A stretch of DNA of 18,631 nucleotides from JAICIG01 sp035532215. Lineage in GTDB: Bacteria; Planctomycetota; Planctomycetia; Pirellulales; JAICIG01. This document shows positions 6,912 to 13,353 of the stretch, piece after piece; within the stretch, counting starts at the first letter, position 1; every line of letters begins with the position of its first letter. A program made the position numbers and the translations under genes. Where the stretch lies: positions 1-18,631 of the forward strand of contig DATKRK010000206.1 in the NCBI GenBank assembly GCA_035532215.1, given 5' to 3'. The notes under the pieces were generated by a model. It worked only from the letters and a program-made list of their open reading frames with translations, ran no database searches and had not been told where the DNA came from.

Positions 6912-7688
6912 ATGTGTGCAACAGCGGTTCATCCCAAAGATCGCGTTGAAATCTTCTGCGTGCCCGCGCAGGCGGCTCGCAAAGTCGCCGAGTCGCTTGG
7001 CCCAGGCGTCGTGGAATACGACGCGCGAACGAGTACGCTTTGGATGCCTGCTTTGTTGGGCGATGTTTCGTGGGCGCAATACGAAGCGTTACTCGAGGCC
7101 CTTCCGGAACATCGAATGCGGCACACTTACGACCGGGGGACGTTGGAGATGATGTCGCCGTCGACCAACCACGAGTGGATCAAGAGATTCCTCGGACGTC
7201 TCGTCGAAACGATGGCGTACGAATTATCGATCCCCATGAAGGCGGTTGGTTCGGCGACGCGTCGCAGCAAGGCCGCGCAAAAAGGGCTGGAGCCCGACGA
7301 ATCGTATTACATCGCCAACGAACCGTTAATGCGGGAGCGATTTGATGACGCGCCTGGTCGCGATCCGCCGCCGGATTTGGTGATCGAAGTCGATCTCCGG
7401 CGCGCCGCCGTCAATCGGAAACGCATTTATGCTTCCCTGGGCGTGCGAGAACTCTGGGAGCACGATGGAAAAGAACTGCGATTTTATCAACTCGGCGACA
7501 ACGGAGAATATGAGCCGATCGCGAAGAGCTTGTCGTTTCCGTTTCTCAAGCCGTCCGATTTCGCTCCCTTTGTAGATCAACGGGGAAAAGTCGGCGACAA
7601 CGAACTCATTCGCGGCTTCATCGACCAGGCGCGTAAAAAGGCGAAGAAGCCCTCTGCTTCGCGGGTGAAGAAAAAGAAGCGAACCTAA
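6912..7688 (+). CDS. Uma2 family protein (PD-(D/E)xK nuclease-like), copy 2
   Basis: This 258-residue protein is a paralogue of the preceding gene. Both start MCAT and share 'RHTYDRGTLEMMSPS', 'ETMAYEL', 'PDESYYIANEP', 'DPPPDLVIEVD' and 'LGVRELWEHDGKEL'. Here a Lys is present after the acidic strand (NRKRIYASLG). The N-terminal segment 17-45 aligns weakly with 52-80 at the same 35-residue spacing as in copy 1 (shared AQ, L, YD, TL and M positions), so the N-terminal doubling seems older than the gene duplication. The C-terminus is a Lys-rich tail (KKAKKPSASRVKKKKRT) that could bind nucleic acid. The stop lies 6 nt from the stop of the convergent acyltransferase gene. Biological role unknown. 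Confidence 0.85.
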   Translation: MCATAVHPKDRVEIFCVPAQAARKVAESLGPGVVEYDARTSTLWMPALLGDVSWAQYEALLEALPEHRMRHTYDRGTLEMMSPSTNHEWIKRFLGRLVETMAYELSIPMKAVGSATRRSKAAQKGLEPDESYYIANEPLMRERFDDAPGRDPPPDLVIEVDLRRAAVNRKRIYASLGVRELWEHDGKELRFYQLGDNGEYEPIAKSLSFPFLKPSDFAPFVDQRGKVGDNELIRGFIDQARKKAKKPSASRVKKKKRT

Positions 7689-7694
7689 TTGCGC

Positions 7695-8474
7695 CTACAC
7701 CGCTTCCTGCAAGCCGTGTTTCCAGCGCCGGCCGGCCAGCTCAGGCTCGTAATCGTCGACCCCGGCGAGGTTGGCGATCTCGATCATGAACCGCTTGGTC
7801 AGTTCTTCGAGCACTTCGCGGTCCCCTTCGCGATCGTAATATTCGGAGATGTCGATCGGCCGGCCGACGCGCAGCCGGGTGCGGGCGGTCAAGAGCAGAA
7901 AGCCGAGCGTGGTGCCGTCGTAGGGCGAGCCTTCGATGTAACAGGGGATTACCGGCACGCGGGCCTTGAGGGCCACCATCGCGGCGCCCGGCCGGCCGGG
8001 CAGCATGAATCGCTTCGTGTCGTTGATGCGTCCTTCGGGGAACATGCCGACCAGATCGCCTTGCCGCGCGTAACGCATGGCCAGTTTGGTGGCGGCGGTG
8101 TCGATGCCGGCCCGGCCGACCGGGATGGCCTGCAAGGCTCGCAACGCCCCGCCCGTGGGCGGCTGCAGGAAGTACTCCTTGGCCACCATCCAGTGAACCG
8201 GCCGGTCGAAGGCCAAGGCGATGAAGCCGGGATCGATCGGGCCGATGTGGTTGCAGACGATCACCGCGCCTTGCCCCGGCGGCAGCGGCGCCCGGCCTTC
8301 GATCTTCACCCGCCAGCGGACCTTGGTCAGGTACAAATTGAGCATGTAGAGCGGAAACTGCGGCAGCGTGAAGTTGTTGCGGCGGTAGACGGAAACCACC
8401 CAGAGCGCAAAGGCGGCGCCCAGCAAGGCCAAAACGCCGGCGGCCATCACGCGAGTGGAATTATCGGACAGCAT
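7695..8474 (-). CDS. PlsC-type lysophospholipid acyltransferase
   Basis: This 259-residue membrane-associated acyltransferase transfers an acyl chain to lysophosphatidic acid or a related glycerolipid. A hydrophobic N-terminal anchor lies at about residues 9-29. The catalytic NHxxxxD box is 'NHIGPID' (75-81). The substrate-binding FPEGR box is exact at 145-149, and the later 'VPVIPCYIEG' strand fits block IV. This makes phospholipid synthesis (1-acyl-glycerol-3-phosphate acyltransferase-like) the likely role, although ornithine-lipid or other acyl acceptors cannot be excluded. It is divergent from the phosphodiesterase at 8650, with a 175-nt gap once the true start of that gene is used. No second gene of lipid synthesis is adjacent. 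Confidence 0.85.
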   Translation of the reverse strand: MLSDNSTRVMAAGVLALLGAAFALWVVSVYRRNNFTLPQFPLYMLNLYLTKVRWRVKIEGRAPLPPGQGAVIVCNHIGPIDPGFIALAFDRPVHWMVAKEYFLQPPTGGALRALQAIPVGRAGIDTAATKLAMRYARQGDLVGMFPEGRINDTKRFMLPGRPGAAMVALKARVPVIPCYIEGSPYDGTTLGFLLLTARTRLRVGRPIDISEYYDREGDREVLEELTKRFMIEIANLAGVDDYEPELAGRRWKHGLQEAV

Positions 8475-8577
8475 GGATTTTCATTCCGAAACAATCGACG
8501 CCCCCTACAATCTCAGGCGGCGGGGCGCTGCAACTATAACGCTCGGCAGGCCCCTCCGGGTAGCCGCAAGGCTTTTT

Positions 8578-8606
8578 TTGACCGCCAAAGCATCCTTCGT
8601 CATATT
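8578..8606 (+). promoter_or_regulatory. Candidate sigma70-type promoter for the YfcE-like gene
   Basis: TTGACC (8578-8583) and CATATT (8601-8606) are spaced 17 nt apart, matching 5/6 and 4/6 of consensus. The predicted transcript start, near 8613, gives a leader of about 37 nt before the GTG at 8650. Just upstream, AGCC-GCAA-GGCT plus seven T (8562-8579) resembles a very short terminator. Confidence 0.4.
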
Positions 8607-8649
8607 AAACGATTCTGCTGCAGATCAACCACCTTCGGCGAGGCGGCGC

Positions 8650-9147
8650 GTGCAAATAGGCGTGGTCAGCGACACTCATGGGCATGTCGGTTATACGCGC
8701 GAGGCGATTCGGATGCTCGAAAGCCTGGAAGTCGAGGCGGTGCTGCACTGCGGCGACATCGGCTCGCCGGAAATCGTCGAGTTGTTTTCGGCCTGGCCGA
8801 CCCACTTCGTATTCGGCAACGTCGACCGCGACGCAACCGCGCTCGAAGAGGCGATTTGCACTGCGGGCCAAACCTGCCACGAGCGGTTCGGCCGGCTAGA
8901 ACTGGCGGGCCGGCGGATCGCCTTTCTGCACGGCGACGATTCAGCTTTGCTCGAAGAGACGATTGCCAGCGGCCGCTGGGACCTGGTCTGTCACGGCCAC
9001 ACCCACGTCGCCCGGCGCCTCGAGCGGGGAGCGACGCTGGTTTTGAATCCCGGCGCCTTGTATCGAGCCGCGCCGCACTCGATTGCCCACGTGCAACTGC
9101 CCGAACTCGAAGCGACGATCATTTCGCTGGCGAGCGCAGCCCACTGA
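8650..9147 (+). CDS. YfcE/MJ0936-type metallophosphoesterase
   Basis: This 165-residue calcineurin-like phosphodiesterase contains the full metal-binding set in order: 'VVSDTHGH' (D8, H10), 'LHCGDIG' (D36), 'FGNVDRD' (N57), 'FLHGDD' (H93) and 'CHGHTHV' (H116, H118), ending 'LNPGAL'. YfcE-type proteins hydrolyse phosphodiesters with two divalent metals in the cytoplasm; the natural substrate is usually unknown. The start is the GTG at 8650: the conserved domain begins at once (VQIGVVSDTHGH), a GAGG lies about 6 nt upstream, and the length then matches the family. The open frame reaches back to 8455, but that would overlap the divergent acyltransferase start and add a compositionally unlike tail. 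Confidence 0.88.
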   Translation: MQIGVVSDTHGHVGYTREAIRMLESLEVEAVLHCGDIGSPEIVELFSAWPTHFVFGNVDRDATALEEAICTAGQTCHERFGRLELAGRRIAFLHGDDSALLEETIASGRWDLVCHGHTHVARRLERGATLVLNPGALYRAAPHSIAHVQLPELEATIISLASAAH

Positions 9148-9225
9148 CCGCGCCGCCGCTGACAAATAGGCAGGCGACATTTGGCCAGGCGGCGCTCGAA
9201 CAATTGACATGCGCGAAGTCAGGAG

Positions 9226-9355
9226 ATCGCGAAAACACGAAAGAACGAAAACGCGAAACATGCAACATCGCGAGAAGCGAATCGCGAATCCGAGACTTAC
9301 CTCGCCTGCTTCAGGCCTTCCTTTTCGTGCTTTCGCTCTTTCGCGCTTTCGCGAT
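9226..9355. repeat. Long inverted repeat with arms of four 8-base units (copy 2)
   Basis: The 34-nt arms (9226-9259 and 9322-9355) flank a 62-nt spacer. After AT the left arm reads CGCGAAAA, CACGAAAG, AACGAAAA, CGCGAAAC, the same octamer phase and length as copy 1 at 3119-3239. The arms pair imperfectly here because several A/G differences fall on G-T pairs. It sits between convergent genes (phosphodiesterase and rimI), where a bidirectional terminator would be expected. Confidence 0.75.
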
Positions 9356-9379
9356 TCCCGTTTTGGCCTGGCGCCCTCG

Positions 9380-9420
9380 TCAAGCGAACGCTCTACCGAC
9401 TGACGCGGACTCGAATCCGC
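9380..9420 (-). other. tRNA-like debris
   Basis: On the minus strand CAGTCGGTAGAGCG (9389-9402) matches the D-arm consensus and is followed by an anticodon-loop-like TTGACGA. Just before it lies GCGGATTCGAGTCCGC (9405-9420), which resembles a T-arm but has a 6-base loop. The order is wrong for one tRNA, and no acceptor stem can be drawn. At most these are decayed fragments of tRNA genes. Confidence 0.25.
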
Positions 9421-9439
9421 AGATCAGCAACGCGACCGA

Positions 9440-9958
9440 CTACCCCGCCAGCCGCGAGATGCGATTGATCGGCAGCACGGCATCGGCTTCGGTCGGCCGA
9501 TAGCGGTATTGCATCAGGTAGGCGTCTTCCGTGGTGTCTTCGTAGAAATCGCGAAGCACCGAAACGGCCCGGAAGCCTTGTTGGCGGAAGAAGAGCTGCG
9601 CGTCGAGGTTCGTCTCGCGGACCTCCAACAGGATGCGGCTGCGACGCCCGCTGGAGAGTTTGGCCGCCAGCTTGTCGACCATCCGCTGGCCGACGCCCAA
9701 CCGCCGGTGCTGGGCGTGGACGGCGAAATTGAGGATGTGCAGCCGGGTCTTGTGCAGCTCGTAGATCATGAAACCTACGACCTGATCGTCGCAATCGGCC
9801 ACCATGCCGATGCAATTGCGCTGCCGCAGGCAGCGGATGAAATCGTCCTCGGACCACGGAAACTCGAAGCACGAGCCTTCGATATCCAGAACTTCGGACA
9901 TGTCTCGCCGGATCATCCAGCGTATGTGAACCCGCAGGTTTTCTCGTTGGGAACTCAA
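9440..9958 (-). CDS. rimI: RimI-type ribosomal-protein-S18-alanine N-acetyltransferase
   Basis: This 172-residue GNAT-fold acetyltransferase has 'FEFPWSEDDF' near 32-40, 'VGFMIYEL' near 61-68, the acetyl-CoA loop 'RRLGVG' at about 85-90, 'LLEVRETNLDAQLFFRQQGF', and 'RDFYEDTTEDAYLMQY' at the end. This set is characteristic of RimI, which acetylates the N-terminal Ala of ribosomal protein S18. The start is taken as the TTG at 9958, because a perfect AGGAGG (9970-9965) lies 6 nt upstream. The internal ATG at 9916 would truncate the first conserved helix, and the ATG at 10060 has no ribosome-binding site. Another GNAT substrate is possible, since tsaB/tsaD partners are not in the window. Confidence 0.85.
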   Translation of the reverse strand: MSSQRENLRVHIRWMIRRDMSEVLDIEGSCFEFPWSEDDFIRCLRQRNCIGMVADCDDQVVGFMIYELHKTRLHILNFAVHAQHRRLGVGQRMVDKLAAKLSSGRRSRILLEVRETNLDAQLFFRQQGFRAVSVLRDFYEDTTEDAYLMQYRYRPTEADAVLPINRISRLAG

Positions 9959-10063
9959 GCGAGGCCTCCTTCCTTGTCGGCCATGACCTAGTCCACGAAC
10001 CGTCTTGAACCCTGACGTGCGTGGGTGCGGTACAGTAACAAAACCCTGGGCGAACGCCAAGAC

Positions 10064-10091
10064 GAACCTGCGCTTCGGCGCGGTTCCCTAC
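10064..10091 (-). repeat. GTAG-headed REP-like element with UUCG-type hairpin
   Basis: On the minus strand GTAG (10091-10088) is followed by G and then GAACC-GCGC-CGAA-GCGC-A-GGTTC (10086-10064), a 9-bp stem with one bulged A. On the plus strand the loop reads C(TTCG)G. Flanking plus-strand sequence (GGCGCGGTTCCC and then CGGAACGCCACA near 10078-10106) resembles the middle and right parts of the element at 18382-18471, so this looks like a decayed relative of it. Confidence 0.55.
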
Positions 10092-10124
10092 CACGCGGAA
10101 CGCCACAAACCCGGGCGGCAAAAA

Positions 10125-10153
10125 CTCGCCTGGGGCGAGGTTCCTGCTACAAT
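10125..10153 (+). promoter_or_regulatory. Palindrome plus extended -10 promoter ending at the start codon
   Basis: TGCTACAAT (10145-10153) fits an extended -10 element (TGnTATAAT with one change). No -35 match is present. A perfect palindrome CTCGCC-TGG-GGCGAG (10125-10139) overlaps the -35 position and could be an operator. The predicted transcript start falls at or next to the A of the ATG at 10160, which suggests a leaderless mRNA. Confidence 0.4.
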
Positions 10154-10159
10154 AAGGGC

Positions 10160-11104
10160 ATGTATAGCCGCTGGTTCAGCGTTGCCGTCGTGATGTTTTG
10201 GATCGCCACCATGGGGTGGCTGATTCATCACAAGATCTTGCCGCCGTTGGTCGTCGGCGATCCGCCGACGTATCGCTCGATCATCGCCGACCGCCAGGCC
10301 ACCGAGCACCCGGCGGGCTGGATGATCTACCTCGACAACCAGCCGCTTGGCTGGGCCACCAGCCGGCCCCGGCTGCTCGACAACGGCGTGACCGAATTCC
10401 GCAGTTTCGTGCATTTGACGCGGCTCCCCTTGGAAGAAATCACGCCGGCCTGGATGAAATCGCTGCTGCAAATGATCGATCGCGACCACGGCCTCGACGA
10501 TCTGGCGATGAACGTCGACGTCGAAGGCAATTTGGAGATCGACCCGCTGGGGCGGCTGATCGGCTTCGACTCGAAGGCTCTCTTCGGTCACGACAGCGCG
10601 AGCAGAGACGCCCGAGGCGATCTGCTGCCCGGCGAAATGGATTCGCGTTTTCGCATTTCCATCCAGGGAGTCGCCGAGGGGCGCCAGTTGAAGCTCAAAG
10701 TGCGCTCGGGCGATTTCGTGTACAACACCAGCACCTATCTTTCTCCCGACGCCTTGATGAGCGACGCCCTGACGCCGCAGGCCCGGCTGCCGGACCTGAA
10801 AGTCGGCCAATCGTGGACCGTGCCGGTCTACAGCCCGTTGCGGCCGCCGACCAGCCCGGTGGAAGTGCTGCACGCCAAGGTCGAACGCCGCGAGCCGATC
10901 GTCTGGCAAGACAAGGTCGTGCCGGCTTACCTGATCGTGTTCCATAGCGATCCGGGTTCGGAGTTGACCAATAATCGAGAAGCCCGAGCCAAGGCCTGGG
11001 TCGACCTGGAGGGCAACGTGCTGAAGCAGGAACTGATGCTGCTCGACGCGCGCTTGATGTTCGAGCGCCTGCCCGAAAACCATCAGTTGCTCAAAGGCTT
11101 GTAA
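10160..11104 (+). CDS. Membrane-anchored hypothetical protein
   Basis: I do not recognise the family of this 314-residue protein. It has one N-terminal hydrophobic helix (about residues 7-24, FSVAVVMFWIATMGWLIH) and no cleavage site, so it is probably a signal-anchored protein with a large extracytoplasmic domain. That domain is beta-rich: 'GWMIYLDNQPLGWATSRP', 'MNVDVEGNLEIDPLGRLIGF', 'SRFRISIQGVAEGRQLKLKVRSG', 'LKVGQSWTVPVYSPL', 'AKAWVDLEGNVLKQELMLL'. The pattern of short strands ending in a 'W-D-x-G-x-V' strand resembles lipoprotein-carrier-like or outer-membrane-associated beta folds, but no assignment is justified. The start is the ATG at 10160, immediately after an extended -10 sequence. 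The frame continues upstream to 10025, but without ribosome-binding site or coding character. An ABC ATPase follows after 80 nt. Confidence 0.75.
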   Translation: MYSRWFSVAVVMFWIATMGWLIHHKILPPLVVGDPPTYRSIIADRQATEHPAGWMIYLDNQPLGWATSRPRLLDNGVTEFRSFVHLTRLPLEEITPAWMKSLLQMIDRDHGLDDLAMNVDVEGNLEIDPLGRLIGFDSKALFGHDSASRDARGDLLPGEMDSRFRISIQGVAEGRQLKLKVRSGDFVYNTSTYLSPDALMSDALTPQARLPDLKVGQSWTVPVYSPLRPPTSPVEVLHAKVERREPIVWQDKVVPAYLIVFHSDPGSELTNNREARAKAWVDLEGNVLKQELMLLDARLMFERLPENHQLLKGL

Positions 11105-11184
11105 CCCCGCGACCCTGTCCCGTCTTGCTCCAGACGCCCGCCTAGCTATCCCGATTACCCTTTCCTGCTCGCCGCGATTCCGCC

Positions 11185-11979
11185 ATGATCGAGTTCGATA
11201 ACGTCACGCGAACCTACGGACGAAAGGTAGCCGTGGCGGGACTCAATTTGACGGTGCCCCCAGGCGAGTTGTTCGCCTTTCTGGGGCCCAATGGGGCGGG
11301 CAAGACCACGTCGATCAAGATGCTGGTCGGCTTGTTGCGGCCCAGCTCGGGGTGCGTCCGGCTGGGCGGCTACGATCTGGCGACCGACAGCCGCCGCGCT
11401 TGCCGGCTGTTGGGTTACGTGCCCGACGTGCCGTTTCTCTACGACAAGCTCACGGGGCGCGAGTTCCTGCACTTTATCGCCGGCATGCACGGGCTCGACG
11501 AACGCGCGGCCGTCGAACGGGTGCGCCGCGAAATGGCCCACTTCGAGTTGGAAGAGTTCATCGACGAATTGGCCGAGACTTATTCACACGGCATGAAGCA
11601 GCGGCTCGTGTTCGCCGCCGCGATGATCCACGATCCCTCGGTGCTGGTCATCGACGAACCGCTGGTCGGGCTCGATCCCCGCAGCTCGCGGCTGGTGAAG
11701 AACTTGCTGCGCGAGAAGGCCGATCGCGGCGCGGCGGTCTTCATGTCGACGCACCTGCTCGACGTGGCCGAGGAAATCGCCGACCGCATCGGCATCGTCG
11801 ACCGCGGCCGCTTGCTGTGCGTCGGCACGCTGGACGAACTGCGGCAATCGCTTTCGCAGCGGCACACCTCGCTCGAACAACTGTTTTTGGAAGTCACCGC
11901 CGCCAGCGATGAACGAGCGGCCGACGAGGTCGGCGATGCCAAAACAGCGCCGGAGTTGGAACACCATCCTTCGGAATGA
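11185..11979 (+). CDS. ABC transporter ATP-binding protein (ABC-2/CcmA type)
   Basis: This 264-residue ATPase subunit has Walker A 'GPNGAGKT' (34-41), a signature region 'YSHGMKQRL' in place of LSGGQ (usual in this subfamily), Walker B 'VLVIDEPLVGLD' and the H-loop 'STHLL'. The Q-loop position reads 'GYVPDVPFLYDKLT', without the usual Gln. It resembles ATPases that drive ABC-2 type exporters. No permease gene is adjacent; neighbours are a membrane-anchored unknown protein (80 nt upstream) and a 98-residue protein (35 nt downstream). The last 20 residues (acidic, SDERAADEVGDAK) are probably a disordered tail. The ATG has no obvious ribosome-binding site. Confidence 0.88.
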   Translation: MIEFDNVTRTYGRKVAVAGLNLTVPPGELFAFLGPNGAGKTTSIKMLVGLLRPSSGCVRLGGYDLATDSRRACRLLGYVPDVPFLYDKLTGREFLHFIAGMHGLDERAAVERVRREMAHFELEEFIDELAETYSHGMKQRLVFAAAMIHDPSVLVIDEPLVGLDPRSSRLVKNLLREKADRGAAVFMSTHLLDVAEEIADRIGIVDRGRLLCVGTLDELRQSLSQRHTSLEQLFLEVTAASDERAADEVGDAKTAPELEHHPSE

Positions 11980-12014
11980 ACTGTTGACGAGACCGCCTAA
12001 CGAGAGAAGCTTCG

Positions 12015-12311
12015 ATGTCTGACGCTCCCCAAGATTTGCCCCCTGCCGCCGCGCCGGAATCGCCCGCCGCCGCGGCGCCGCCTTCGGCGGAAACGCTGAA
12101 AGCGGCCATGAAGGCCTTCAAAAAGCGGCTCAAGCTGACGCAACTCGACTTCGACTCGCGGATCGGCCGCGGCCCGATGAGTTCCGGCTCGGCCTCGAAG
12201 ATTGCCGGCATTACGCCCCCGAACCAATACCCGCGCGAGGTCTGGGAAGAGCTCGTCAAGCAGGGCAAGCTCAAGCACGCCGGCCACGGCATGTACGCGC
12301 CGAATTCGTGA
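12015..12311 (+). CDS. Small conserved-looking protein with Pro/Ala-rich N-terminus
   Basis: I do not recognise the family of this 98-residue cytoplasmic protein. Residues 1-28 are Ala/Pro-rich and likely disordered. Residues 29-98 form a compact segment with a basic helix (TLKAAMKAFKKRLKLTQLDFDSRIG), then 'MSSGSASKIAGITPPNQYPREVWEELVKQGKLKHAGHGMYAPNS'. The last part looks like a small winged-helix or other nucleic-acid-binding module, which is inference from helix spacing and basic residues only. It has GAGAGAAG about 6 nt before the ATG and probably shares a transcript with the ABC ATPase. It converges on purN across a palindromic repeat. Confidence 0.7.
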   Translation: MSDAPQDLPPAAAPESPAAAAPPSAETLKAAMKAFKKRLKLTQLDFDSRIGRGPMSSGSASKIAGITPPNQYPREVWEELVKQGKLKHAGHGMYAPNS

Positions 12312-12332
12312 GGCGCGGCGGAGCCGCAAGTG

Positions 12333-12464
12333 AAAGTAGCAGGCATACTCCGTATGCCGCGGCCTAGATCATTCAGCGGCTTGCCCCTGGACTGCGGGCC
12401 AAGGGAAGCATGCCGGCCGCGTTGGCGGTGTTGGCGACGGCACATGGAATGTGCCTGCTACTTT
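12333..12464. repeat. Inverted pair of GTAG-headed REP-like elements between convergent genes
   Basis: The outer arms AAAGTAGCAGGCA (12333-12345) and TGCCTGCTACTTT (12452-12464) are exact inverted copies. Each GTAG is followed by CA and a hairpin: GGCATAC-TCC-GTATGCC (12342-12358) on the left, and GGCACAT-GGA-ATGTGCC (12439-12455) on the right. A further pair GCGGCC/GGCCGC (12359-12364, 12415-12420) nests inside. The right-hand GTAG (minus strand, 12461-12458) contains the TAG stop codon of purN. Confidence 0.75.
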
Positions 12465-13117
12465 GTCGCAAGCGTTCCCGCCGGCCGAATCGTCACTTTC
12501 CGCCCGGCGACGGCGATGCGGCCAGAGCCAATCAGCCGCAAAGCTTCGGGAAAAGCTTCGCACTCGGCCTCGAAGACGCTGGCGGCAAGCGTGTCGGCGG
12601 TGTCGTCGTCCTGCACCGGCACGGCCCGCTGCAAGATGATCGGGCCGTGGTCGTACTGGTTGTCGACGAAGTGGACCGTGCAGCCGCTCAGTTTGGCGCC
12701 GTAGTCGAGCACGGCCTGATGCACGTGATGGCCGTAAAAGCCCAGGCCGCAAAACGCCGGAATCAATCCCGGGTGGATATTTACAACCCGCCACTCGAAA
12801 TCGGGCGGAATCATGACGAATTTCAAGAAGCCAGCCATCACGACGATGTCGCACTGCGACGCGCGGCAGGCGTCGAACACCGCCTGGCTGTAAGCATCGA
12901 GCGAAGCGAACTTCCTTTGCTCCAGCACGGCGGTTTTGATGCCGGCTTCGCGAGCGTACTCCAGCCCGCGGGCCTTCGGATCGCTGGAGATGACGAGATC
13001 GATCCGGGCGTCGAGCTCGCCGGCCGCGATCTTGGCCAGCAGATTGCGCAGCGTCGTGCCGCCGCCCGAGATCAGCACGGCCAGTTTCAGGGGCGAGCGC
13101 GGAGGAAAGTCGGGCAT
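12458..13117 (-). CDS. purN: Phosphoribosylglycinamide formyltransferase
   Basis: This 219-residue GART enzyme transfers a formyl group from 10-formyltetrahydrofolate to GAR in de novo purine synthesis, in the cytoplasm. The N-terminal 'LISGGGTTLRNLL' (about 15-27) binds the GAR phosphate. 'VVMAGFLKFV' and the catalytic Asn-His pair in 'VVNIHPGLIPAFCG' follow, and 'VDNQYDHGPIILQ' carries the catalytic Asp. Length fits the family. The start is given as the ATG at 13117; an in-frame GTG two codons upstream (13123) is equally possible, and neither has a clear ribosome-binding site. It lies downstream of ileS on the same strand, but a long inverted repeat separates them, so it may be transcribed on its own. 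The final codon and stop come from a repeat element. Confidence 0.93.
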   Translation of the reverse strand: MPDFPPRSPLKLAVLISGGGTTLRNLLAKIAAGELDARIDLVISSDPKARGLEYAREAGIKTAVLEQRKFASLDAYSQAVFDACRASQCDIVVMAGFLKFVMIPPDFEWRVVNIHPGLIPAFCGLGFYGHHVHQAVLDYGAKLSGCTVHFVDNQYDHGPIILQRAVPVQDDDTADTLAASVFEAECEAFPEALRLIGSGRIAVAGRKVTIRPAGTLATK

Positions 13118-13199
13118 TGTCACACACGAACTTACGCTTTACGAACGTCTTTGATCTGAGCGGAGGAGCGACCGCATCGCGCGAACTCTCGATCCATTT

Positions 13200-13312
13200 T
13201 ACGGGTTCCTCTTCTCTGTTCGCGTCACGAACGGCAACCGACTGCCATTGTGAATCGTCGTCCGCGGGCGTCGTAAGGCAAAAATCGCCCGAACAGAGAA
13301 GAGGAACCCGTA
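13200..13312. repeat. Long perfect inverted repeat between ileS and purN
   Basis: Two 23-nt arms (13200-13222 and 13290-13312, core GGGTTCCTCTTCTCTG) are perfect inverted copies with a 67-nt spacer. No GTAG head or T tract adjoins them, and the arm sequence is unlike the other repeats in the window. No exact target duplication is seen at the ends. It may be a small non-autonomous element, or a regulatory hairpin in the purN leader. Confidence 0.75.
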
Positions 13313-13353
13313 TTTGGTGCGAAGCAAGATGCGTCGCGGTATGTTTCGTCGCG

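Noticed and set aside
8562..8579. AGCC-GCAA-GGCT plus seven T as a functional terminator
   Set aside because: The stem is only 4 bp and no gene reads into it on the plus strand; the T run is better explained as part of a promoter region.
8455..8649. N-terminal extension of the YfcE-like protein
   Set aside because: It overlaps the divergent acyltransferase start and a candidate promoter, and the family motif begins at the GTG at 8650.
9380..9420. Intact tRNA gene on the minus strand
   Set aside because: The T-arm-like part precedes the D-arm-like part, no acceptor stem forms, and the T-loop has six bases.
7689..9503. Open frame of 604 codons on the plus strand
   Set aside because: It runs antisense to the acyltransferase, then out of phase through the phosphodiesterase gene and the octamer repeat, without coding character.
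13200..13312. Terminal inverted repeats of an insertion sequence
   Set aside because: The interior is only 67 nt with no transposase, and no clear target-site duplication is visible.
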